Shown: positions 1 to 13,100 of the stretch, piece by piece
Layout: each line of letters begins with the position of its first letter
Numbering within the stretch: the stretch's first letter is position 1
Origin: Hofstenia miamia
Lineage: Eukaryota > Xenacoelomorpha > Acoela > Hofsteniidae
Direction: 5' to 3'
DNA: 64,000 nucleotides
NCBI GenBank assembly: GCA_900660155.1
Contig: CABFPE010000021.1
Span: 599,024-663,023, forward strand
Program-made: the position numbers and the translations under genes
The notes under the pieces: generated by a model
Database searches by the model: none
Seen by the model: the letters and a program-made list of their open reading frames with translations, nothing else
What the model was told of the DNA's origin: nothing

Positions 1-436
1 TTTCTTTGACAGGTTTTGAAAATTTATATGCACATAGTTAATAGTGCTATTTTTTGCATTCAATCTTTCGAAATAAATATACCGTAATCTAAAATCAGAC
101 CAGGGCTCTTTTCAATGTCATGAAGAATTAATAATAAGACGAAAATATTGAGATACTTAGTAATTTTTTAAAGCTGATAAACACGATGATAGGAGAATAT
201 TGAAATAATTTATAATAGCATAATGTTCATCTTTTTATATTCAAAACATGGGTAGTTTCATATTTTTCATCAACAAAAAATAAGTTAATTAACAATAGAA
301 GGATTAACAATTTTGAATAAAAATTATTTTTAGCATTTAGATGAAATTTCCATAGCCTGAGCGTCGTTAGTAAGTGCACAAAATATAAATATTTACAAGA
401 CATTGTTAAAAGTTAGGTAAGATCTTAGCTTGTGAA

Positions 437-1060
437 TTTCTGCTAGTGTGAAGAAATTAGGCGGCGGAGATGACAGGGCGGAAGCGTAGGCTTAATGAAA
501 ATTCTGTGGTGCGTGTTCATTAGGCCAATTAAACTGATGAGGCGGAAGAACTGATTGGCGCTGCGGGTGTTCGAACGTGAGCTACGTGTATGTAGCGGCA
601 TGGCGGTGCAGTGCTGTAATAGCGTTGATTTCGGGGCGGTGTTTCAGCAAAGAATTCTCTGGTCTTGCGCGCCAGTGTTGAGTAACCTTCTTGAGAAATG
701 AATACCATCATGTGCAAATAATTTACGGTTGATTTTATTTCCTAAATAAAAAGATTGAAAGTTGTTAAAAACGGTATACTCTAGAATTTTCGCGTTTTGG
801 TGGATAAGAAAAGTTAGTTCTTGAATCTTTTTAATAAGCATGCTTGCATCTGTTCGCAGTTGTTTGGCGCGGCGTTTTCGTACGTCCTGTGTTTGTGAGG
901 AAGCGGATAGATTTGTGATAATTTGTGATGTTGCGACGGTTTTCTTAGCCGGTGAAACTTGCGTCCATTAATCTTTCCGTGGAGTTTTGATCGGCGGAAC
1001 CTCCTTTTCTTCGTGTGCGAGAACGGTGTGGAGTAAGCTGTGCAATGTTAAAAGCTCTTC
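437..1060 (-). pseudogene. Possible retroelement ORF1 remnant (SGNH-like tail)
   Basis: Not firmly identified. This stretch is visibly richer in G+C than its surroundings and reads as protein on the minus strand in more than one frame. The segment at 644-841 has leucine-rich helical sequence followed by KLFAHDGIHFS. That resembles the C-terminal DGxHLs motif of the SGNH-hydrolase-like ORF1 proteins of some non-LTR retrotransposons. Downstream (lower coordinates) the reading becomes Arg/Pro/Ser-rich, as such ORFs often end. The catalytic Ser block was not seen, so this would be only a C-terminal fragment. It lies next to a plus-strand retroelement fragment at 1384-1912. It could also be chance coding-like sequence. 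Confidence 0.33.
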
Positions 1061-1383
1061 CTTTGATAGATTGTTGCAGGGAGCTAAAATTTTAGCAGAT
1101 GTGATTCTGCTAAGCTAACTCATTATGAAATTCTCACTACCGAGTGAACGTAGGACAGAGAGCTCAGCAGGACCAACCGCTCGCTGCCTCACAAATTGCT
1201 GACACTCAACCACATGCGGTATATTCGTGTTTCTCGAAGAGCATCCAATTCAAGTGGTCGTTTACACAAAGAGTTACACAGACTCAATTCGAAACTTTCA
1301 GGACTCTTGAGGATAACATCAGACAAACTATTTGCAAAGTTTTTTGGTAACGATCTAGATTGTAACCTGACTCAATTTTACGA

Positions 1384-1912
1384 TTACCGACGAAATTTGG
1401 TAGTCTAGGTATTAATGATCAAGTCTCGACTTGTGAAGAATATTTCTCTAGCAAAGCTACGGAACCCTTTAAGAACTTAATTTTATCACAATCGCACAAA
1501 ATATTACCGACTACTGCAGCTGAACAGAATAGCCTCTTGAAGATCTGTTTAAAAGAAAAACATGATAAAATCGAATCTAAGTGTCAATAAATGTTAGAGA
1601 TAACTGAATACAGATCAGCAAAATGCTATTAAAACAATAACCAGCAAAGGTTGCTACTCCTGGCTAGCGGCCCTTGCAATAGAAGAAGAAGGCTTTCATC
1701 TCAACAAAAGAGAATTTAGAGATAACATTGGTTTGAGGTATGGTATTAAATCTGCCGATATGTCAACAACATGCGTATGCAGCAAAGGATTCTCTATTGC
1801 ACATGCACTCTCTTGTCCCACTTGTGGTTTTGTAGCAAGACGACATAATGAAATGCGTGACATTGTCCGAAGTATTATCCGAAGTGGATTTTGTAAAAAT
1901 GGTTGTGTTTAA
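1384..1912 (+). pseudogene. Retroelement polyprotein C-terminal fragment (Cys/His-rich module)
   Basis: Two frames carry one decayed protein. Positions 1384-1590 read LPTKFGSLGI and an acidic helical stretch. After a frameshift, 1604-1912 reads SWLAALAIEEEGFHL, an RDNIGLRYG block, then CVCSKGFSIAHALSCPTCGF and RRHNEMRD. This order (LP-x-GGLGI, SWLxxLP, RDxxxLRYG, CxCG-x-HALSC-x-GG, RHNxxRD) matches a C-terminal module common in unclassified retroelement proteins of many invertebrates. The reverse transcriptase itself is not present. The Cys/His residues suggest a zinc-binding, nuclease-like tail, but that function is inferred. The fragment lies downstream of the TBC gene and is truncated on both sides. 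Confidence 0.6.
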
Positions 1913-2759
1913 ATAATCAACGATTCATTGTAAGAAATTAAGAGAATATAGACTATCTCATCTTATCAAAACTCTTTAACCTAAATAACTAGTTTTTCTA
2001 GTTGCTAAACAAAATTATTAACAAATTTTTATTCAAACAGTAGGATACATTTAGTAATTGCTTTTTGTAATGAACTTTTAATTCGATTATTAATGTCAAC
2101 CCAGAGAGTATGGAAATTTAATGCATTATAATTTTTTTATTTATCTGGGTGGTGTGGAATTGAATGACTGATGAAGTTTTAACAATCATGATTAAACGCT
2201 CCAAGCAAATTCATAATGAATGACGTGAAAACTTCCCTAGAACTGTTTCAAAAATTATTTGTAACCATGTACTATACATCAATAACTTTATTTAACTGTG
2301 TACAACAAAAGTATATACAATATTTACAAAAAATATACATATCTACAATATGAATACACACTAAAAATTACGAAACATCGTAAGCTGAAATTGAATTTAG
2401 TTAGTTACAATTTACTTTTACAGAGTATCCATATAAATATTCATGTGTTAACGGGTTTTAATGGTGATGTTGTTACAATAATACATGTTGGAAGTGTAGT
2501 ACACACAACTATTTTTTGGAATTAAAGAACTTTAACAGTACTTATTGCATATTTTGATGTTAATATATTGTGTTTACCTCGTGAATCTATGTTTTGTCAT
2601 TATTTAAAGATGAGCTGGATCAAGTGAATTTGACAGGTTACAAAAAAATTGAATTGTTGATATTAGTTGGATCAACAATTTCTAGATTGTGTAAAATTGT
2701 GTGAGAAATAAACCTTCAATATTAACACTATCAAAATAATTGATTTTAGAAATAAAAAA
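1913..2759. other. Intergenic DNA beyond the 3' end of the TBC gene
   Basis: AT-rich sequence without recognisable coding content. A 75-codon plus-strand reading at 2298-2525 is low-complexity and has no family resemblance. The 3' UTR of the minus-strand TBC/coiled-coil gene should lie in the upper part. Confidence 0.5.
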
Positions 2760-5700
2760 CTAATTTAAAAACTGAGCGTAATCTTGTTCAAGCTTTTTCT
2801 TCAAACGTCGATCAACTTCTTCAAGAAAAGTGCTTCTCTCAGATTCTGTATAGAGGGACCAATCATGTTCCGTCATTGCATGCCCAAACACCTCAATCTA
2901 AATTATAAGATAATATAAAAAATATCATAATAATAATTTAGTTTATTAGATGACCTACTTTTAATATTGCATTAAAACTGCAATTAGTTGTAAATGTAAA
3001 AGAAACCATTTATTCAAGGTTTTCAAATCAAAGTCCGATTTTGAAAATAATATTTAAACCAATCAAATTTACATTGCAGCAAAAAAGTCAATCACTTTAA
3101 ATTTCAGTTTATTTATCAATTTCATTTTAACTCTAAAACCCGCCACTATGTTAAAATTTGAAAAAACTTTAATGAATTAGGAAATTTTTTTGAAAAATGC
3201 TCGAACTTAAATTTGAAATGTAAATAATACTTAAACTCAGACCAAGTCACAAAACTCAACTTGAAGACTACGTTACCAAATGGAAGTGTAATAGTATGTA
3301 GTACTGGTAGTACTGGCAAATAGTGTATGCAAACAATTAATGGTTTCTGAGAAAATCACAAGTATATCTTGGCATTACGCAAACACCATGATGAAAAAAT
3401 CATAGAGCAAGCAAATTCATGGAAAATCATGTTTTAAGATTTGTTTATGAAATTAAAAAAAGCTACTCAAATTAGGAGTTTTATGCGCGGCTTAAATCTG
3501 CGTTTCTTGATCCTGACCTAGCATCTACAATAGCATTAAGCATGCGCAACAAAATAATGAATTGGTATAAACACCATTTCATTCCATTACTGGTTAAACG
3601 TGGGGAGTATAAGCTAACCATGCAAATAATAAAAGATGCTTACATATGTTCAAAGACTACGCTTAAGTAGTACTCTTGCATATGTTAAAGTGCGTAACTT
3701 CAATTTCTTTGTCAAACTATATGCAATATGTATTGTCCGAAGCACAATGACAGACTTGTACATCTGGTATGATAACATATATTTAGATTTTATATAGTTT
3801 GAAATTATGTAAGCGCAATATTCTGTAAACAGAAAATGTTTGATACGCTAAGTATCAGGTGAATAATTGGCATGTAGTCACCATCCTGTTGAAATTCATT
3901 CTACAACAATAAATTGGTAGAAGTAACCAAATAAGGCAATAATGCCAAATAATATTTGATTTTAATCAGAAATAAAATGTTATATTGTGGGAATTTAAAT
4001 GGGTTTTGATTGGCTTCATTTCTAATGTTTGGTGCTTGTAAAGAAATCATAGTGAAAAACAAAGTTGGAGTTTTTCTGAAGTTTAAAGTGGAGTTCAGAA
4101 TTCAATTTTGCAATAGAAGCACTGTCTCTAATGAAATTCAATGTAATCGTCATGATCACAATGTGGTTCACAAGTCTGAAAAGAAAAAAGAGGATGTGAT
4201 CACAGCACTTGCATCCTAAATTATGTAGCGTAATGCAATAAGTGTAATGTAGGACCTATTTATTGCTTGATTTAAAAGTTCCTTTTATCAAATTTTGCTA
4301 AATGTACTCTTAACAACTCAGTGTCTACTATATTGTACGGCTTAAATATGTCCCAAAAATATAAAACACTGATTTTTACCATACTTCAACTTTAATAGAA
4401 CTGAGACAATAATAAAAACTCGAACATTTCAAAGCATCTAAAAAATTTTGGACAAAGTTATGACATAAAAGTTTTAAATACCAAAAAAACTTTTTAAAAT
4501 CATTGAAAGCATTTCAATTAGATCATTGATGTGCATTATCTTAGATTGAGTGCAGTAAAAGTTTTTGTTATACATAAAAACAAATTATAAATGTTTGGGG
4601 TTTGAAATCATTTCCCTTAAAGCAACAATATTATATTGAAATTTAGATACCTCTGCCTCTCTTTGATATGATTGTACTTTTTTCTGGTATTGTGACGTTA
4701 TTTCGTCAAGATCCTGCCTTGAAATACCATGTGCGACTAAAATGCATCAACTTTTCTAACAATAATAACTTTTGGCAATATTAGTTTAATATTAAGCTAC
4801 GTTTTCTAATATATGGCTACCAAAAGAACCAATTGGAAAAAAAGAATATCAAGTAATATGTATATTATAGTGATAATCATATACATGCAGCAAAGTATAT
4901 GTAAGCACACGATTAATTGACAGGTGATCATTTTGAGGCCTATTTCATAGTTAGATATAAAATCTTGGAAATTCCTGTTATACTGAAGTTTGACGATGAG
5001 TTACGTAGTACACTAATATGCCTCGGCAGAATTCAAACATGCGGTTAAATGTTGAAAAAGTAAACCTTGTCAAAAAACACCGTCTGTTTAAAATAACTAT
5101 GTAAGTATCTTTACCTCGTAATTAGGGATGGAGATTAAACAATTAAAGTCTTGTTTAAATATTCATGCATTCAAAATAATATTAATCCTCAAAACTACCG
5201 AAATTGACGGCATCAGCAGCGTAATGTAGATAACCAGTCATGACGTCATATGGTGATTTGGGAGCTTCTGTGGAAAGAGCAGAGTTGGGTGGAGGATGGA
5301 AACCAGTTATCAAAGTGTAATTGCTAAATTTTTTTTGTAAAAATTTTAAACGTTCAGTAGATATTATTCATTACAAATACCCTCACTGTGAAATTAGGAT
5401 TTGAGTAGAAATATGGAATACACGTTTCAGAGTAAAGTTACTTTAAGTCAAAATCAAATCTAAAATTTTGGCAACACTACTTATATAAATTTCTATAACA
5501 ACGCAATTAAAATAATTTTAAAACGCTGATGTTACAAAAAAATTTATAATGCAAAGTTGGTGGTAAAAATTAAAAATTCACAAAATATGCATAGTAGGTC
5601 AAAACGCATTAGCATGTACTGTAGAAATATAATTATGAGGGATAGTAGATTGCCAATGAAAGCACTAGACCTATAGATTCACACAAGGAAATCACACGCA

Positions 5701-7065
5701 TGCAGCAAGGTTGTAACATCACAATGTTCCACTGCGATGGCCGGCTGCAGGCTTCGTGGATTGGAGGTCGGTTGCAGCTGGGGTCGGCGGGGGAAATCCA
5801 AAACTACAAACATGTTAGTGATTATTTGTTAGTACCATAATGTAAAATGTAAAAGTTAGTTTTGTAAATGTGTTACATGAAACAATAGTTATAGAGAGCT
5901 AAACGCATTATTAACAAGAAAAATAAAAAAGTTAGATAAAAATGAACATTAAAACAATATAACGAGTGCAAGGAAATAAATTTTATTAACAATTACCTGA
6001 TTCGAGAAGGAGCCTGAGCTGATGGTGGTTGTGGTAGATTAGCTGGAGGTGGTGGTGTTCCCTAAATTGCATAAACTTAAAAAAATACATACACCTTCAA
6101 AATATAGGTATGGAGATATTCTTTCATCATGCAGTCAATAAACCATTAGGCGCTATCCAAAGCCAGACTTAACTAATATTGGGCCCTACGCACGTATGAA
6201 TATATAAGCTCAACAATAATAATAATAATACATAACGAAAAGATAAACTAAATAAATTACAGTATTGAAGCTAAAGTTACCATCAGGGGTGCATTCAGCT
6301 TTTTTCTGAGGAGAGGAACAATTTTCTCTCTCTATATATATATATATACCGGGTGTTCCAAAAGTTTTAGTACAGAATTAATAAAAAAGTTACAATAGAT
6401 AACATATGATTCATGTACTTGAAATAAAAAAACATGATTTATGTCCAACGTTAAAAGGAACGTTAGAAGAAACGTTTAGACAATTATGAAAAGTTCATTG
6501 ACACAACAATTCATTTATCGTTTATTCGAAGACCCCACCTTTTGCATCATGACAGAAATGAATCCTCTGCTGGAAATTTCTCATTGAATCGCGACATTGT
6601 TTTAGTGGAATAGCATGAAAATTTGTTTCAATTGCTTGTCTCAAATCGTTCAAGCTTGCAAAACGATGATTGTTTTCAAAAACCAATGACTTGAGGTAGG
6701 GCCAACACCAATAATCGCAAGGAGTCAAATCGGGACTCCTTGNNNNNNNNNNNNNNNNNNNNNNNNNNNNNNNNNNNNNNNNNNNNNNNNNNNNNNNNNN
6801 NNNNNNNNNNNNNNNNNNNNNNNNNNNNNNNNNNNNNNNNNNNNNNNNNNNNNNNNNNNNNNNNNNNNNNNNNNNNNNNNNNNNNNNNNNNNNNNNNNNN
6901 NNNNNNNNNNNNNNNNNNNNNNNNNNNNNNNNNNNNNNNNNNNNNNNNNNNNNNNNNNNNNNNNNNNNNNNNNNNNAATGAAATTAGAAAAATCTTTTCG
7001 CAATTCAATAGTTGTAAGATCTTCAAAATAATGAATGAACTTCTTTACTTGTAGGCATATATATG

Positions 7066-7109
<44 letters not shown>

Positions 7110-10100
7110 TACAAGTAAAGAAGTTCATTCATTATTTTGAAGATCTTACAACTATTGAATTGCGAAAAGATTTTTCTAATTTCATTTCAACCTAGCAAAC
7201 GAAACCAGCATAATGATTGTTTATGTTATAAACTACTAACACTAAATTATTTTTCCCTACACCTATAAAGCCATTTTTAAGGCACCTATGTGCTCCTTTG
7301 TTCAGTCGGTGCAGGGAGTTCCTAGGTTCAATAGAAAACATTTCCTTCCTTTAGTGTAGAGTGATTTTTAGACATTTCTTTCCTTAACCCTTAATAACTT
7401 AAGCCGAAAAATTTAGGCCCAGTTCCTGCCCGGCCTAAATCCAGCTCAACCCACTTAATTCCAATTCGCCACATTTCTTTGACACTTGTTGATAAAAATC
7501 ATTGTTGAGAGATAAAAGTCAAGGTTACTAGTGCTTCGTACTTCCTTTAGCACCAAGAAGAATTTGTTCAAGAAAAACAAAAATTTGATGTTGCCAATAA
7601 TCATAATCGCTAATGTCAAATTTGATTCTGCAATAGATATGTAAGCGCTGCAATCATAGTTTAATATTCTTAGGTTTGAAATCAAAACTAGAGACCAGAA
7701 AAATATTGACTTAAAATTAATTGCCAAAATTATGACATAACAGTGCTAAAAACAAATATGTGCTTCAAACTGTAAATCAATTTTATTGCAAATACAAAAT
7801 AAATGTCTTTTGATGTTTTCCTCTAACAAATTGTATCTTTTATCTGATAGCAGATCTTTGTAGTTGGAAAATGACAGTTGCGCGTTATAGCTTACAATAG
7901 AGCTAAATCTTCGTCATTCCAATTAGAAAGAGCCGCAGGTTTTGGTCTTCGTCAGTTCATTGCGCTACATGCCACTCTGCTATCTCGGAGGGCAAAATCT
8001 GCAGTGACAATTGTAGACCAGATCTCCGGCCAAATGACATCGGAATGAAATTCATAGTGAGTTGACAAGGCCACCGGTTCTTCAGCTATCATGATGTTAT
8101 AATTCGCACACCGCAGCGTCTATCCACCTTCCAAATCTTGTAATTATGGGTTGAGGTGACAATATTATATCTGGAGCGGTGTTTGAAAGGTAGGTTTAAA
8201 TGGTGCAACCTCTTAAAAATAACTTTACGTAATCAAAGGCGAAAATATGTATTTAAATATATATTTATTAAGTATCATTAAATATCAATTTAAACATACT
8301 CTATGTATTTTTATATTTATCTCGTCCCTGAGAAGTCCACCAGAAGATAACAATTGTAAGAAATAAGGCTAATGTTAAGCCTTCAATATATAAATAGGTG
8401 AACTTGGTAGTGGTACCATGAAATATTTCTTGAGTCATCAAACTGTGCAGAGCAATCAACAGTCATTTCTATGTTATTACTACTACTACTACTACATTCT
8501 ATATTGCAAACATAAAGGTTAAATTACAAACCTTTACTAATAAATACACACAAAAACGCATAATACACTTGAATATAAATGCATTATCTGCTATTTTTGT
8601 TCTTGTGCGTGGTATAATCCATTTCGACGATGCTCGTAGATCTGCTCGTCCCTCTCGTGTTGGAGGAAAAATCTGCCTTAGTTGATGATACTCATCGTCA
8701 ATGCACCTCTTGAAAAGTTGCCGATCCCGTTGCATTGACCATTCTTCCACGCATATGAATTTCGAATAAAAACCAAATTTAACTGAACGGTCAAAAAATC
8801 GTTGAATGTCGTTTATGCTGTTGCCGTTCACCGAGAGAAAGATGAGTTTTTCTCTAACTGGAAATTACAATTGATTCATATCAGAGATCTACATCACTCT
8901 GCTTTCTTCGACACAAGTTTGCAGTACGTACATGATATCGCCTCTGGTTGGAATGTTTTAGCAAACAAGTGCATCTCTTTCTAAAACTGGCATCAAAATC
9001 AAAAACGAAGTCCCAAACGATCAGTTCCATTGCGGATTTCACATTTGGGTGAATAGGTTCAATGTTGATCACATTAGAAAGGACAATAATGGTTCTTAAA
9101 TCGAGACTTGATTATATGCTTCAGCAAAATTCTCAACTGTAAATGGTAGTTAAAAACTTTTTAGTGAATCTAAAATTATTGGCAATTTTTCTTAAGTAAT
9201 ACATTGATCGATTGTTTTTGAAGTATGCATTAGATTAATCAATTTCCAATTATTGGAATAATTGCAATATCAATTTAACATTGCATGCTTCTGCAGACAT
9301 GGAGTAAAACCAATAGTTAATATAAATCTAAAATGGTTTTTATAGGCATACATTTCATAAGGAATGTAAGAATCTGTGCTCTGTTGAGGGGGGGGGGGAC
9401 ATTCCCCAAGTCCCTCCTCTCTGGGTATGCCTCTGGTTCCCATGTAATTTTCAAAGAAAATACCGTTTTGTCCAAATTTTCAAACACCACTTATGAAATT
9501 TTGAAATCGTGTTGTGTAGTGAAAGTGCCCGAACACAATGCTGAAATTTTTTTGTAATATAGTGCATTGCTGTAACTAAAGTACTTAAAATATTCACATA
9601 ATTCTCATTGAAATTCAAATTTCTTTAGAAGTGTAAAATTCTCTCCATACCTACAGATCTGGACAAAAGTATTGAGACAGTTACCAATTTATTAATTAAA
9701 ATAGCTTAGTGATTTAGTTATGTACAATAATCAGTTAATGAAGTTAGATAAAATAAAAATGTATCTCATGTCACTTCTAGAAAACAATTTGAATCCAATA
9801 TATTTGTGACTTAATGTTTCCTCTTTGGATCTTATGTAAGCAGAACTTTCTCAGAGTTGGACAAAAGTATTGAGACAGCACACTAAAATAATGGCTACTT
9901 AAATGTTTGAATAGTTATGAAAATCAATTTTACTGTGAACCCATTGCCAAACACTTTAACGTTACTTACCTCTAAGATAATACCCTGATACCTTCCTGGA
10001 TCGATTAGAAAATTAATTAAGCTTAGCCTCCATTAGCCATTTCACCAATGTTACAAGAAGTCCTGTTGGGTGCCTTATAACAAAATTTAAGAAAGATTGA

Positions 10101-13100
10101 ACAATATTGGTGTTCAAAAAAACAGGGTATCCTCGTAAATCTACTTATAGAGATGATAATTATCCATTGAAAAGGGATCCCTGAAAAATTTGCAGGCAGC
10201 TAACGCAGAGTGGTCCACGGTTAATCTCTTCTGCAAATCCATTGTTAGAAGAATTCTAGTGTGATATCAACTTATGGGTAGAATTTGTTTCCAAAACACA
10301 AAAGAAAAATCGCCTAAGATGGATGCATCAAGGAAAAAACGTATACTATCCAGTATTGAATAAGGATCATTTGCTCGGATGAGAGCAAAATAGAACTATA
10401 CCTTAGGCGTCTGAAGTACGTTAGGAGGCGATCAGAACTATCAAAGAGAGTTTGCAGCAAATACACAACTACCGCATTTAAATGTGGCGAGAATTGGATA
10501 ATGACATAGGGGTGCTTTTCAGCAAATGAAATGCGCAAGATCATCAAAGCTGATGGAATAATGTATTCAGCTAATTATGTGTCAATCTTGCGTGAAAATT
10601 TGTTGGCAGTCCTCCATTATATGATTTTATTTTAGCAAAAGGAAGAACATTGTCACACACCACGATTCACCAAGCACTTTTTCGAAGAAAAGGAGGTAGC
10701 CTTTATCCCAAATTGACACGTGCAAAGTCTGAGCTCAATATAATTGAGCATGCTTGGACAGAATCGAAAGGAAGACTGGCTAAACATCAATCTTTGAATA
10801 TTGAGGATTTTTTGGAAAGCGATTGAATAAAAATTGTATGTGCTGCTTGCTTATTCATTTATCGAAAATATTTTTAAACAAAAAAACTTCGAAATAACAC
10901 TAATTAACACTCAAAGCACAAAGTAACGCAACAACAAAGCAGAGCTTGAATTGCACAAAAGTAGATCAACAAGACAAATTCGTTATTAAGTCACTGCTAT
11001 ATTCATTCATTTGTTGCGCCAGCCAATGGGAAAATTGAAGGCTTATTCCCTTTACACTTATTTTGGTACGCTTTCACTTATTTTGACACTTTCGCGTTAG
11101 CGGTAAAATAGATTGACAGATGGCCTACCTCAACTATTGAGAGATGCCGAGAGGAACCGAAGGCGCTTGTCGACCGAAGGCTTCACACGCAATAGCACCC
11201 CTGAATAAGAATGCAATCAGCCGCGGTTTACGAAAATGAACGAGGAAACACTCTTCTATCATGTGGGGCTTTCAGATTTTGGATACATCTTTATTAGTTA
11301 GAAAATTATAAGCGTATAAAATGTTTATCAAGAAACTATAAACAATTTTTAAAAAATCTCTGGGTTGCTTAAATTTAACAGTTTAAAATTCAAACGTTTA
11401 AAACAAAATCAATTGAATTTTTCTAGATTTATTTCTGAAAAATACAAAAATATATATCGAGGTATTAAGATTAAAATGACTGTTATTGAAAATTTTTTTA
11501 TGTTACTATTCAAATAGAAAATCTAAAATATGATTTTACACGTGGAGAATATAACAACTGCAGAATATAAATGATATGGAGTGGGACCTGCAATAAATAT
11601 ATGTAACTCAGATTTGGAAATGAATGCCCATTTTGCAACAGGGACCGGCCCATATCCATATAATCAATTAGACAGCCTTGCTCGGTTCATGCAAATTTTC
11701 TCAGATTCATTTTGGAAAAAAATATATTAAACACAAAAATAAAATTACAAAAAGCTCAATCTATCTACGTAGCTAGATATTATGAGTTGTGGCACATTAA
11801 TAAATTTTTTAAGGAAACTTAAGATCTACATACATTAAATATACGTTTTAACGATTTTTTTCTTAAAAAATTAAAACTAAAAATGGAGAGTAAAAAGAAA
11901 TATTTATAATAAAAATTGAACCTGGCCTATTTGCCGACGGAGCTTTTGAACTTCTTCTTGTAGTTTATAAATCTCTGCATTTGCAAGTTTTTGTGTCTCC
12001 TCTCGAGCAATACGTTCCTAAATTGTATACTAACATTATATTACTAAAACATGACTAAAAATCGCAAATAAAATTAAAATCAGAAAAATATAGATACCAA
12101 TGCATGCCTACATCGCAAATGGAATAGAAAATTATCCACTATACAGAGCATTTCATAAAAAAATGTGTCTACTTTTTGAAAGTCCGCATTTGGTGTTCAA
12201 TTAGAGATAATAGAAGTCTGTTTCAGCATGTTACTGAGCAATTCTTTATCACTAAGAATCCGCATAATTCTTAGTAAAAGATTAATCAATTAGTGGTATA
12301 TACAGGGTGATCAAGAAGTCCCGTCCCGGTTTTAAACGTTTCTATTTATTTTAAGAATTGATCGAATGTTTGAAAACAAGTCTCATATCAAAATTCATGT
12401 GTCAACATTTATTTGAATGTGTTTCAGATTCATCTGTAAGCATTAAACAGAGTTTAATTTTAAATTCTTTAAGTTCTCTGCTCCATTCACTGGTAATTTC
12501 GTTGGTTATGCGACAGTTTTGATAATGCTCAGCGTTGATAAAAGAATTCAGATTGTTTTATTGATGGCTCAACTGCAATCTGTGACCCTTGTAAGAAGAC
12601 ACCTTGCACGTGATGGGTGGCAGGTGCCAAGTGAAAGGACAATCCGAGACACCTTCACTCGGTTCAAGGAAACTAGCTCTGTGTTGGACAGGAAAAGAAG
12701 TGGGCGACCATCTAACGAAGAGGAGCGTGGAGAAGTTCTAGAACAGCAACACCTCTATCCGAAAGCTGTGCAATGAAACGTCTTTTTAATGAAAATGTAC
12801 AACATCCGCTGAAAGTTGGACTGAAGAAATTTTCCATACAAGTTGCAAGTACATCAAGGATTATCAGAAGACGATTGCGTCAGCCGAGTTCAAATGTGTA
12901 ACGATCTGCTTTTCTTGATTACTGAAGATGAAAAGTTTCTGAAACGAATAATATTTTCTGACGAGGCAACATTCAACATTAGTGGACTTCTCAATCGCCA
13001 TAACTGCAGAATATGGGGATCATCTGCTCCAACGGAAGCAATGAAACGTGTGGAAAGAGGTGACAAAGTCACTGTGGACAATGGAGGAAGATCAGTAGAA

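Larger units (their letters stand above)
6062..11921. other. 5.9-kb intron loaded with repeats
   Basis: This intron of the TBC gene holds, in order, a mariner remnant (6349-6742), an N gap, a perfect palindrome (6977-7186), unidentified coding-like traces (7900-9075) and a decayed Tc1-type element (9654-10830). The stretch 10831-11921 shows no recognisable feature. A run of G lies near 9389 and a TAC microsatellite near 8477. Confidence 0.55.

Noticed and set aside
2298-2525. 75-codon plus-strand frame
   Set aside because: Tyr/Asn/Ile-rich low-complexity reading in AT-rich DNA with no motif.
4010-4219. 69-codon plus-strand frame in an intron
   Set aside because: No motif, antisense to the host gene, and composition typical of chance frames.
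6676-7054. Open frames across the 234-N gap
   Set aside because: Artefact of N translation; only the minus-strand mariner tail is real.
9333-9557. 74-codon plus-strand frame
   Set aside because: Runs through a poly-G tract and simple AT sequence; no family resemblance.
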